Source: Dissophora ornata
Taxonomy: Eukaryota > Mortierellomycota > Mortierellomycetes > Mortierellales > Mortierellaceae
Direction: 5' to 3'
Length of the DNA stretch: 59,721 nt
Assembly: GCA_025201705.1 (NCBI GenBank)
Contig: MU616671.1
Coordinates: 1 to 59,721 of the forward strand
The notes below the pieces were generated by a model that was not told where the DNA came from, ran no database searches, and saw only the letters and a program-made list of their open reading frames with translations. Both the position numbers and the translations under genes were made by a program. This document shows positions 44,136 through 55,691 of the stretch, one piece after another; positions within the stretch are counted from its first letter, which is position 1; each line of letters opens with the position of its first letter.

Positions 44136-47100
44136 GCGTTACGAGCTCAAACTTACAGATCCGATGGTCGGCGGGCCAGCCACGCTCCCAGACTCCATCG
44201 CGAATCTTCCTGCGAGCGATTGAGGATACAGCAGATGCAAACTTTCCGGTGTCTCTACACCCTTGAGTTTCCTCTCTCCAATATCAAACACGACACAGCC
44301 AAGTTTCTCCAGTTCACGGATATGCTCCGCATCTGTAGGATCGGATCGCGCCAGACTCGGGAACTGTTGTATCATCTTGCTCACATCACTGCTTACACAA
44401 ATCTCGCCTCCATCGGCCGTGGCGCTAATACGGGCAGAACGGTTGACCATCGATCCGTAATAGTCCATTCTCTTGGATACTTCATCGCGGTGACTCGTCG
44501 GCTGTCCCCAGTGGATGCCCATCCGAACGGAAAGACCTCGGAAAATGGGGCGCTCAGGATCGGAAGGATGTTTGATCGTCTTGCCATCGTCCGAGTCAAG
44601 AATCTCTTGAGGCCAATCCGCCAGTACTAATAGCTCTTGTACCTTGAAGCACCATAGAATCGCGGCAGGCACGCTTGAAAAGGATGCCATCATAGCATCA
44701 CCTTCAACCTTGACTTCGTAGCCACCGATCGAACGAAGTTGCCGACGCATGATGTTAATATGCTCTTTGATAGCAACATCCATCGCATTTGGAATGGCCT
44801 CCCACAGTTTGGTGGAATTCTTCACAGCTGTGAAAACCATGGCCACGTCTCCTTGAGGAGGCTCGATCTCGGGCTTTAGGTATTTCAACTAGCAGCAGTG
44901 GATTGAAACAAGAAGACATGTCAAGATTATTGCGAGTCTCTGAAAACATCCCTTTCTCGCCAAAAACGTAAATCATAAGAACAGCACTTACGGCGTCAAT
45001 AGGTCCCTCGGTAGGTTTGGGTCGCTTCTTGTGCTGGCGGTATCCGGCCGCATCCAAAGATTCCTTCTTCTTGAACAAATCGCCCACTCCAATCAACATG
45101 ACAACCATATGTTCGCGCGCTCCATACGAGATCGCAATGTCCCTCAGCTTTTGCGATGCATGCATCAAATCATCGTAGATTCTCATGCCTGCTTTGGCAA
45201 TATCTACAGCAGTGGTGTACGACATGACATCCCAAAAGGACTTGGACGCCATGATCAAAAAGTCGTCGTCTTCGGTCAACGTCTTTATCTCGATGAACGG
45301 GTTCGAATTCACGATCGGTGCCAGATGGTACTGGCCAAAGGATCTGGAGATATCCAGCTCATCGTTCAATTGCCCCCTCTCGCTCACAAACCCGCCTGAC
45401 CGCTTGATACGCGCTGCTTCCATGGGGTTCCATGGAATGTGTTTCTGAGAAATCACCTGGAAAGCATCCGATTTCTTGACAAGAACTGCAATCGTATCAC
45501 CGACATTGGCCGTATATAACGTAACGCCTTTGATGTATGCAACCAGAACCGAGGATCCTCCTTTTCCTCTTTCTTTTTCCTCTTTTTCTTCTTGAGAAAG
45601 AGGCCAGAGCTCACGGTCGAGTCCCAAAAACGTCCTACGGATTGCACTGACGACAGTATCTGCCCCCTCCAATTTTTCAAGTTCGATCTTGAAGTGTGCT
45701 CCAAACCGATCCTTGAGATGACTTGTCATTCGGCAGCTAGAGCGAGATTTTCCAGAGCGGCCATCAAATAGCCCAAAAAGTACCTCGTCGTCCTTGGTCT
45801 GGAATTTGGGATGGACCAGGTCCCAAATGCAGAGATTTTCACCGTGGCCTAGCGCATCGGCCATACCATATGACATATTGGGTTGAGTCGAGGCCGATGT
45901 GCGGACTCGTCTTTCCACCGTATCGTCTGGCACATTGTCCCCGATAGTGACATCCATCAGTCCCAGAATCCGAAGACAAGTCAAGTTGTTAAACTCGGAC
46001 ATATTCCCTGGGAGTGGTAAGGTCGACACACTTTCCACGCTCGATTTTATGATCTGAAGTCGCTTATTACCCGACATGTTGAGATACTTAAGCTCTAGAT
46101 TCCAGTTCCTATTGTAGGAAAAAGACAACAGTCAGATACGATCTATATGAGCAACAGTACATCCTATGTCTCATGAAACCACTGTTTGACTGAGAGATGC
46201 TGTTTTTCTTCCTTACCAGTTCCAGTCATAAGGCCAGTTCGAGATGTTATACTTCAACAAGTTGCAGCCCACATCCAAAACTTCGAGATGAGCAATCTTG
46301 CCCAGTTCGGCAGGAAGGGTCGTCAATTTGTTCCCGCTGACATACAACACAAGCAGATTTCGTAGAGAGTCGATGTCTTCTGCAGGCAGGTCCGTGAGTT
46401 GATTGCCGCTCAGGTAAAGCTCCTTGAGGTTGCCCGCTCCTGGGATCTGACCTCGAGGAATTTCCGCAATGAAATTGTGACTCAGATTGAGGACTTGGAG
46501 CGATACAAAGTGTGATAACGGGTAGAAAACATCGTCTGGGAAACGATTATCACCTAGGCACAATGTCTTCAGTGTGTTTGCCAGAGATAGAGCATTGGCT
46601 GAACGCCCATACAAGGGCAGGCTTTGGGCGCTATGAGGCGGTGCTGGTAAGGGCTTTGAAATCAACTGCGATGATGATGACCCTTGCGTTGAGCCCGCTG
46701 CTTGAAGATCAACTCCAACAAGTGTAATAGATGAGGAGGATGCCGAAATAGCAGTAACATTCTTGAGTAGAGGGGCTGTGCTTTCTGGAGGATCTGGGAA
46801 TGACTGCAAAATGTTGGAGGAAGCGTTGAGATAGGTGAGAGAGCACTTCCAGATCGAAGCTGGAAGCTCGCCAAGACTGTTACTGTGGACATCCAGTTCC
46901 ATGAGTGACTCTAGTTGCGAAATCTCGTCGGGTATACTGGAGAGATTGTTGCTGGCGACAGATAGCGTTCTTAGACTCTTGAGTGCGCCGATCGTCCCGG
47001 GTATCGATCTGATGACGTTGTTGTCCAGCTTCAGGGTCTGTAGGGATCGCAAATGTTCAAAGAGGCCGGGCGCAAGATTGGACAACTTGTTCGAGGAAAG

Positions 47101-50100
47101 ATCCAAAAAGGTGAGGGTATCGCCTGTCCCCCGCAAGTTAACGTCGGTCATGTTGCACTTTACAATCGACGCTCGAACCAACGCTCCGAACGAATTGTTC
47201 AGGACGACGTTCGTGTTGTAGTCCACCAAAAGCTCTTCCAAAGCAGGTAGGTCGGTCAGCCCGTCCAAATTCAATACTCCGTTCTGGCGAATATCCAGCT
47301 TTTGTAAATTTGAGAGTTTCTCCATTGATTTGGGTAGATAGGGTCCGATTGTGTTTCCGAATAGAATCAGTTTTTTCAAACGCACCAACTGACTGATTTG
47401 TGCTGGAATTTCAGAGATGGCATTGAAGCTGAGGTCGATCTCCTCCAATGAAAGCACCGAGCACAGAACTATGGGGAACTTTGAAAAGTTGTTGCTCGAC
47501 AGATTGATCACCCGTAGGAGCTGGAAAAACTTGAAAGACTCTGGAATAGTTTCCAGAAGGTTGGACTGAAGGATGATAGTGGTAAGCTTGCGAACTTCGT
47601 GCAGAAACGCTTTTTCGAGGTTCCTTATCCGGTTTCCCCTGACATCCAGCACTTGAAGGTTTGCAATATATCGCACATTGCTGGGGATCCTGTCGAGATC
47701 ATTGTAAGCCATCTGGAGGTCTTTCAGCTCACTGCAGTTCTGCACAAAATCCAGAGGCAGATCCATTCGCTGGTTGTGAGAAATGTTTAGACGCACGACA
47801 TCCTTTGCTCTTGAATATAAGAAAATCGGAATGGTTGGCAGGCAGCATCTCTCCAGATTCACATCCGCGTATATACTATGAGGCGGAAAGTTATTCTCCT
47901 ATGTATTTCCGTAAAAAGCTGCAAGTCAGTAGCATGAATATCACAGAGACTATCTAGGAAGCCGAAAAGAGCCATTTTTCCGATCTACTTTGTGCTTACC
48001 GTGATGAGAGATACACCGTTTTCCTTAAATGTGAAACGGCACAGAAAACTGTTGTCTTTTCCTGATAATTCTTCCAGCTTGTCGTGATCTGTGTATCCAA
48101 ATTGGATCAAGTTGTGACGCAGTATTTGAAGTGGCCTTTCAAAGGGGCCCAACGGACGCACTAAACCCCGAAAGCAACGGGCAGTTTAGTTGCGAAGAAA
48201 AGCACGAGGGATCATGCCATGATTACCCACACTTGTATGCCGGTACTACACCTACCGACGTTGTTCCTGAGCATGTAGAGATGATACTTGGACGTGTCAG
48301 GCTTAAAGATCTTTCTTCCGAGCAGCGCGCTCAACTCGCTTGCTGTAATATTATAGGCGCAGTTGACGGTGGTGTATGTCGTATCCGGTCTAAAGATCCT
48401 GATAGGCAAGAGTTTCTTTATGCCGTAATCCCAATTCTCGTAATCACTATGTTCCATTCCATCCGACGAATCGTCGTCAGGCGCCAATGGCAATGACTTT
48501 TGGAGTGGGCCAACGGGTGACGTTGACGAAGGTAGGACACCCCAACTCTCTGGGGCAAGCCAAGCTTCAGCTACACCACCTCCTGCAGATGGCGGGAACC
48601 GTTGGCTATTTTTGGGGTCGTCTTTGATGCCGGCCAATCCAGCCAAATCTGCTTGGTCCACTATGGCGGCGATCAGAAACTCTTGTTAGCATCTGAAGCA
48701 CACTCTATGAGTAGCATAACGTGGCCACAACAGGTGTAGGGTGTCAAAACTTACCAACATGGCCGGGAAATATATTATCATGCTAATAATCATCAATGAC
48801 CCGATATGAAACAAAGTTAGTTAAAAGATCAAAAAAATGCAGGGAACAGTTGAAAGGGCGTACGTACCGCGAGGACGTCTTTCTTGGAGCTTTTCTTGCC
48901 GATCGAAAAGGAGGCCAAATGCCTCTGGGAATCACCCCCGTCGCTGCCATGTCTCCGATTATACGAATAGCCTTGAGCAGACCCAAGATCCTGGTCGGGG
49001 GTCATCGAAAAGCTGTAGACAGATGATGATGACAGTGGCAGGAGCGGATCGTCGGCCGAGTACTTGCGGGAGACATCTTACAAATAAGGAGATCAAAAAC
49101 AGGTTATGAATGGCTTTGAACAGATCAAGCAGTCGATTACAGATCTCGTTTTTTCAATAGCTCGTTAAAGCTAAGAGCGGATGCACCTACGATCTGAGGG
49201 ATAGACGCCCGAAGTGGAGGATGGTGCTGGCGAGGACGGCGTTGTATGGTGAGTCTTTTTCTTCAAAAAGCCAAAGAGAGTCTTTTTGGTGGGCTCCTTT
49301 GCAGGACTCGCGATGGTGGCCGACATTTCCTGCGACAATCCAGGACGCTTGGAGTACATCTCGCCGAAATCCGTCGACTTTGTGCGTCTATGGACAGGCT
49401 CCACCACGGTCCTGACAGATTCTGCGCGTTGTTGGAGACGACCCTGAGAGGGTGAAGCTGTTGGGAACAGATGCTTTCCCAAGTACGTGCCCTGCTGCTG
49501 GAGGCGGTCAGGAGAGGGTGATCGCGAGTAGGATTCGGTGGAGCGCCTCCTGCCAGAGTCAGGACTGAATGGATGGGGTGCAGGCCGATACTGATAGGGA
49601 TGATGGCTGCTGCCCGCACTGGTGCTAAGGTTGCTGGTGCTGCCGTTGTTTGAGCCATTGGTACCGTGGACGTATGTGGTCGAGGTGTTGCTGTGGAGAG
49701 TGGCGGTGCTGTGGAGAGTGGTGGTGCTAGAGTTGGGAGGGCCCGAGGAGGCAGGCATGACATTATTCATCGGGTTTGGGTTTCTGTAGGAACCGAAGGA
49801 CGTTTTGCGTGAGTGGCTGCCAGAGGAAAAGTGAAAGGGGTCGAACGGGTCGGCGAGTGTGGGAGAGGGGGGTCTGGAGGAGGTGCGAAAGAAGGAACGA
49901 AGGCCGCCAGAGTCGCCTCCGTCCTTGCTGTTGTTCTTGCGTCGGGTACTGGAGCTGGAGCTGGAGCTGGTGTCTGCGCTGGCATGAGAACTGGAGACCA
50001 TCGCGGGGGTTTGAGCGATTACATCCAACGGATGGTAATGATGGCTCCTGCCATTGGCGCTGTTGTGTCGGGGACGTGGTCGTTGCTGCTGCTGCTGCTG

Positions 50101-50421
50101 CTGTTGCTGCTGTTGTAATTGCTGTTGCTGCTGGAATTGCAGCTGCTCTTCTGATGCAGGATGAAGGGGAAGGGGAAAGGTGGAAGGCGAGGATGGCCGG
50201 GCATGTGCATTATTGAGGCCATTTAGACCGTTGAGTTGCGAGTAGTTGGACCCGGCAGAGGGGCGTCTCTCGCCCGTGCCGCTGGCGCCAGTGTCAGGGT
50301 AGCTTCCGGCGAGGGCCGGTCCTGGACCATGGTCGTAGTACCTCGAGGACATTGACGAAGACGAGATGGAGCCAGAGGAGGGCTTGCGCTCGTCAAGCGG
50401 GGCCGGGTGCAAGGGAGCCAT
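43529..50421 (-). CDS. CYR1: Adenylate cyclase Cyr1 (RA-LRR-PP2C-cyclase), with a metal-site Asp to Ala change
   Basis: Ten exons: 50421-49191, 49076-48868, 48782-48755, 48660-48256, 48160-48000, 47898-46217, 46108-44992, 44888-44157, 44017-43802 and 43687-43529, about 1,979 residues. The disordered Ser/Gln-rich N-terminus (1-560) is followed by a Ras-associating domain (about 570-678, TVNCAYNITASELSALLGRK), about 20 leucine-rich repeats (680-1250), a PP2C-like domain (about 1290-1600, FGLFDGRSG) and a class III cyclase domain (about 1612-1840). In other fungi this enzyme makes cAMP under Ras and G-alpha control. The cyclase has VKVEGDAMMASF (metal Asp, residue 1675) and MVNRSARI (Asn/Arg), but the first metal site reads VFTAVKNST instead of VFTDIKNST, so Asp is replaced by Ala at residue 1632. 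The C-terminal ~120 residues fit the usual CAP-binding end. It may be a regulatory pseudo-cyclase or need a partner. Confidence 0.92.
44098..44131 (+). repeat. Poly-A tract (~33 nt) in a CYR1 intron
   Basis: A long A run on the plus strand, poly-T on the coding strand, within the intron between the cyclase exon and the next one. Probably length-variable and prone to sequencing error. Confidence 0.9.
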
Positions 50422-50957
50422 GTGGGAGTGGCTGCGCTACCACGGGAGTAGGGATGTAGGGATGTAGGGATGTGTGTGTGTGTGTGTGTGTGTGTGGATG
50501 GATGGATGGATGGATGGAGATGTAGATGTAGATGGATGGATGTATAGATGCAGATGGAGGACTGATGAGATGATTAGGAAGGGCGGGAAGACAATTGGGA
50601 GGGAGAAGAGAAACGATGGACCGAGCACACACACACACACACACGCACACATGCACAGTACTTCACCACTGGTGCAAACGTGTCCAGAGCACCCATTTCT
50701 CTACGCCCCTCCTTTCGCTACTCTTGTCCCCCTGCGCTTCAGGGCGAGCCTGCGCCACACAACACCGCCAGCACAACAACATGCACAAGCGAGAAACACA
50801 TGCGGATCGTCCTGTCCTATCGGCATATTCCCACCCTTGCCGCCTCGGACAAGCACAGCTCCCTTTTTCTATATTTCGTTTATTTCGCTTATTTCGCTTC
50901 ATTTCGCTTCATTTCGTTATTAATATTTGTTTACCCATGTGTCTGTCATACACCACC
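50422..50957. other. CYR1 upstream region with microsatellites
   Basis: 536 bp between the CYR1 start and the F-box gene stop. It includes (TG)n at about 50471-50496, running into (GGAT)n to about 50518, and an (AC)n tract near 50629-50644. These give several spurious Cys/Val and His/Thr ORFs. The CYR1 promoter must lie here. Confidence 0.7.
50471..50518 (+). repeat. (TG)n(GGAT)n compound microsatellite
   Basis: About 13 TG dinucleotides followed by five to six GGAT units, about 50 bp upstream of the CYR1 ATG (coding strand ATCC/CA repeats). Confidence 0.9.
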
Positions 50958-52517
50958 TCAGTAGTGGAACGGCTGCTCTATCTGCTCAATGTCTGGCCGC
51001 TTGCTTCGAAGCCACTGCTGCATCCTTTTGGTCACAAACCCCATCCGAAACGCAAACGACTGCAGCCTCGGGAGCGCCGCAATCACCTCCAGCTCCCGGA
51101 CCTCGAGCACATCAGTCCCAATCACCATAATATCCTCCAGCTGCTTCAGGTCCCGCATATGTCCAAACCCGTTCTCCATCCCCAAATAACTTTCCATTGA
51201 CCCGATCGTCAAACGCTGCAGCGCCTTCAGTGTCCCTAACCGTCTAAACATCGCCCACTCTACCGAGTACTCGCCCACTTCTGTCTCGTCCTCATCCAGG
51301 TCCTGAAAGCTCAGTCCCTGCACCTCAAGATGCTGCAGATTCGGACAACCCCACTCTGGATAGAACACAGTCATCCCGATATTTAAACACCATGAAATCT
51401 TGACGACGGTAAGCGTATCAATGTGCTTCAAACCCCTCTCTATCGAGGCCTGGTTCACTCCAGAGCAACACGAGACGTCCAGAATCGTGAATGGCTCTAC
51501 AACCTTGCTCTTCGAGTCCCGACCTATCCACCTGTCGACAATCGCATGCAAGACCTTACTCTCAATATTGGACTGGCATGCCACCAACGAAGACATGCCC
51601 GGACATGCCCACACCACCTTGACCAACTGGTTGTTATCGATCGTGCTGCAAGAACTCAGATCCAGGTGGGTGAGTCTCTGGCAGTAATCAGAGAGAATCG
51701 ACCACTGGAGCGACTGCCACGGCCTTGCAAAGTTTCTTGAAATGTCGAGTTCAATCAGGCGTGGACATTGTCTCAGCAGGGAATCTATTGTTGTTGCTGT
51801 GTTGTCCACCAGAGTGTTGGACAAGATGAGAGTTTCGATGGCCAGGGCCGGCAAACGCGGTCCGTTCTTGTCGGTTGAAGCAGATGATTCGAACAACTTG
51901 AACCCCGCCACAATCATGGCCTCCAGACTCAGGTGTCTCAGGGTGGAAGCCCGTGCAATCAAAAACTCGCCAAGGTGGTCTGGACAGCTTTTCTTGTCGC
52001 TGCTCGCTGTGTTCGATGCGTCGGGTCGCGGCTCATTGACGAACTCTAGCTTTATCAAGTGGTCCAGACCCTTTAGTGGAGCCAGCCATGATAGCTCCTG
52101 TCCATTGCAGCAGTTTACTTGCAGGCATTCGAGACGGGGCACAAGTCTGACCATCCTATAGAGGCTAGGTAAGTCCAGGGTCTTGGACTGAACCAGCTCG
52201 ATATCAATGAGGTTTGGGCAGGCTCTAAAAAACACGTCATGGTTGGAGGGGCCAATGAGTCGTAAAGCGCGCGCATGGCGGCCAAGGCGAGGTAGCTATG
52301 CGATAAAGTTCGGGTTGTGGACAGGCGGCATGTTGAGGATGCGCCAGAGTTCGGCAGTAAAGACTGTGGACCAAGCCTTGCAGACAAGGGCAGCGCTGCG
52401 GAGATCCTTGGGTCGAGAGGTCAGTCTTTGAGCGACATTCTCGAGCAGCTCTGGCAATTGAAGGGCCTTGGACTGCAGAGAAGGTGGCGAGGGATAGAGA
52501 GATGGTGCGGTGGCCAT
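50958..52517 (-). CDS. F-box/LRR protein with an in-frame TAG
   Basis: One continuous frame from the ATG at 52517 to the stop at 50958 (520 codons), interrupted only by TAG at 52298-52296. Before it is an F-box (ALQLPELLENVAQRL and LRSAALVCKAWSTVFTAELW). After it come leucine-rich repeats (LPRLGRHARALRLIG, FFRACPNLIDIELVQ, QCPRLIELDISRNFARP, LTHLDLSSCSTIDNNQLVKV). The part after the TAG has no ATG of its own near its start, and no plausible GT donor lies before the TAG, so the layout of a single F-box/LRR protein is clear. Such proteins choose substrates for SCF ubiquitin ligases through Skp1. The TAG may be a null allele, a sequence error or a readthrough site (TAG followed by CTA). Divergent from MTRR. 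Confidence 0.78.
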
Positions 52518-52820
52518 TGCAGAGCTGTAGAATACAGAAAACAAAAAAAACAAAAACAAAAAACAAAAACAAAAACAAAAACACAACGGTGGTTTATTTG
52601 GGCTCCCAAGGGGCTAGCCACCAACAGAGACTTACAATACAAGTCAAGATCAAGGTGCAAGGGATTGGCTGAGTCACTGGATATGGTTGGATACCGTTAC
52701 TGAGCTTTGTGGTGGCTCGGGCTTGAATCGCTTTAATCGCTTTAATCAATCTTGTCGTTTCCATTCTTCCTCATTCCCTACTAATCCCCTCCCCTACTCT
52801 ACACCTTCACATTCAACCAA
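52518..52820. promoter_or_regulatory. Bidirectional promoter region, F-box gene / MTRR
   Basis: 303 bp between two divergent start codons. It contains an imperfect (CAAAAA)n tract at about 52540-52585 and two cgctttaatc repeats at about 52728-52747. No TATA or other element can be assigned with confidence. Confidence 0.5.
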
Positions 52821-55493
52821 ATGGTTCCAGACGCTGATCTCCTTCCCCACGCGGACCACCTCACCGTCTTCTTTGCTTCCCAGACCGGCAACGCTGAATC
52901 AATCTCCCGCAACATCCACGAGCAGGCTGAAGAGAGAGGCTTCAAGTCCACTCACTTTGTCCTCAACGACTTTGCAAAGGTCGACTGGGACAAGGAGGAA
53001 TGCCTCGTCTTTGTCGTCTCCACCACCGGCGACGGTGACCCCCCAGACAACTCGACAAAGTTCTGGCGCCACCTCCGCAAGCTCAAGGGTGTCGGCCTGA
53101 CCAAAGCAAAGTACGCCATCCTCGGTAAGAAACCAACTTGACCAACGGCGATTGACCCCCCCCTGTTGCCATGGACCCTTCACATTGCTAACCCCATTTC
53201 CAATACACTGTTGAGCAGGCCTTGGAGATACCAACTACGACAACTTTTGCCAGACCGCCAAGAAAATCGACACTCGCCTTCAGGAACTTGGAGCAAGTCC
53301 TTTCTACGCTCGAGGACTTGCAGATGATGCCACAGGGTAATGACCTAATCACTACCATGGTCGTCTTGTACTTTATGATACAGGGGAAGATGTACTATCT
53401 CGTTTCATCGCTAAATATCTCTAATCTCGTATGTACCCCCATTCTCTCTTGCTAGTCTCGAGGAGGTTGTTGATCCATGGATCAAGAACCTCTGGCCAGC
53501 CCTCGCACACCAAGTCAACTCCACACCAACAATCCATGACTTGCCTCAACCTCACCTCTCCAAAGAAGAAGAGATCATTGTCAAGGATATCATTGAGAAT
53601 GAGCACCTTCACCAGTCATCTTCAGCTGCTTCGCCCGCCAAGCCATCCGCAACTGACTCTATCGTCAAAGGAAGTGGATCCGTCGACGCTTTGACCAAGG
53701 GAATTGAGAGCCTTGCTGTTGCAGCTGAGAAGGCACCCAATGTGCCCGCTTCAGGATACAAGATCGAGGTCGACTTTTCGACGGTGGCAAGCCATACCAA
53801 TCTCACTGCACTGCCTCGTGTCCCCAATGCCAACCTAAAGATCACAGACATCGAGAACGCCTCTAATACATCAACTACCTCTGGAAAGACTGCTGGATCG
53901 ATCCCTTCGTTCATCCAGACACCTAGCCGACTGATGTCGGCCAAGGTCAACAGCGTTCAATGTCTGACACCCGAGGATGCTGTGAAGCGCACACTGTTTG
54001 TAGAGTTTGGATTTGAGGACGATATCGAATATGCCCCAGGAGATTCATTTAGTATCTGGGCGCCAAACGACGAGTCTTTGGTTCGCGGAGTACTTGCAGC
54101 CCTCGGTGTCAGGGATGAGGAGTTGAACAAGCAGGTCAGACTTGAAGGCGAAGGTACGACAAACATGTCAAGAAGGACCTGTCATGTGATGATTTAGCAT
54201 TTTTAAGCAACGATCTGACAACGTTTTCTCTGTGCTGCGTGCTGTGTGAACAGGAATCCCGTCCCACCTGCAACCCGTGCAATCTGCGACGCTGTTGGAC
54301 ATCTTCCGCTACTCTGTGGACCTGACCACCGCACCCAAGAAGGCCAACATTCGTCTTTACGCCGACCACGCCTCGGATTTGTCAGACAAGCAAAAGCTGA
54401 TGTTCATGGCTTCAAAGCAAGGAGCGGATCAGTTCAACGCCTTCCGCGCACAGGCACCTACACTCTTGGATATCTTGCACACATTCCCCTCCATCAACGT
54501 GCCCGTCGCCCGCGTGATTGAGACTTTGCCGCCACTGCAGCCCAGGGACTACTCGATCACAAGCTCGCCAATGGCCAGGAACGGACATCGTCGCTGGTCC
54601 TGTGCGTTCAATGTTGTAGTGTACCAGTCGCCAGAGGGATTCAAGCGCCGTGGAGTGTGTACGCCTTGGCTGGATGAGTTGGCAGGTAAAGTGCCTTTCG
54701 GCAAGGCTGTGACCACTGGATTCGAGGATTTGCGTCTGCCCATGTTCTTGAAGCCGAACGAGACAAAGTTTAACCTGCCAAGCGATGCCGCCAAGCCTGT
54801 AATCATGATCGGACCTGGCACAGGAGTGGCGCCATTCATGGGCTTCTTGGAGCACCGTGCGGAGCAGAGAAAGATCAAGAAGCGTTTGGCGAACGTAGGA
54901 TCGGGCCCTCGTAGGAGCCTGGAGGATATGTTTGGAGAGATGTGGCTATTCTTTGGATGTCGCGACCGTAAGAAAGACTGGCTGTTCAGAGAGCAGATGG
55001 AGGAGTATAAGAAAGAGGGTGTGTTGACAGAGTTGCAGTTGGCAGTCAGTCGGGAGGAGAATGTGCCAAACAGTGCCAAGTATGTGCAGGATCTGATCAA
55101 GAAGGAAGGCAAGAGAATCTGGAACCTGTTGGACAAGAAGGGTGCGCTCATCTACGTTTGCGGGTAAGTTACCTTTTGTTTTGTTTTGTTTAGAAAAAGA
55201 AGACAGTGTCCCTGATCACTCACCCCAACTTGCATTCGGAAACGAATAGTGATGCAAAGGGAATGGCCAAGGCTGTGCATGATGAGTTGGTGAATGTACT
55301 AGTGGAGCATGGCGGATTCGACAGGACCGCTGCTTTGCTGGAGCTGAACAAGTGGGCACAGGAGAGGCGCTACCTGCGCGACCTGGTAAGTTTGCGTTAA
55401 AAGCATGGACCTGTAAAAAGCCCAGTATCTCATTCCTGCACGAAATCTAATTACAGACTCTTTTTTTTTTGTATCATCTTTTAGTGGGCGTAA
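52821..55493 (+). CDS. MTRR: Methionine synthase reductase (diflavin, MTRR-like)
   Basis: Six exons (52821-53124, 53219-53336, 53456-54153, 54254-55163, 55250-55385 and 55485-55493) give 724 residues; the last coding exon is 9 nt (TGG GCG TAA). Domains in order: a flavodoxin/FMN domain ([42 protein letters not shown]), a ~140-residue variable linker, an FAD domain ([30 protein letters not shown]) and an NADPH domain ([53 protein letters not shown]). [34 protein letters not shown] and the end YLRDLWA follow human MTRR (ending YLQDIWS) more closely than cytochrome P450 reductase. MTRR reductively reactivates cobalamin-dependent methionine synthase, so a B12-dependent cycle is implied. Another electron acceptor is possible. 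Confidence 0.88.
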
Positions 55494-55691
55494 TTATCGA
55501 CGCGATCATTAGCATATGTGCCTGTAAAATAAAAGAACATGGAGACCATCGCGTTCATGCATTGCGTCTGAAGAAGAAACCCCCCCACTCGTTGTTTATT
55601 GCCACTGTTGGTCTCCATGTATTTATCCGTTATGTTGCTATCGCGAAAGGTGTGTTGTGTTTGGTGTTCATGCCAAATATGTCTGTCTGCC

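Noticed and set aside
50437..50656. Cys/Val- and His/Thr-rich ORFs near CYR1
   Set aside because: Artefacts of the (TG)n and (AC)n microsatellites.
50958..52235. Stand-alone LRR gene
   Set aside because: It has no ATG near its start and is in frame with the F-box part across one TAG, so it is treated as one gene.
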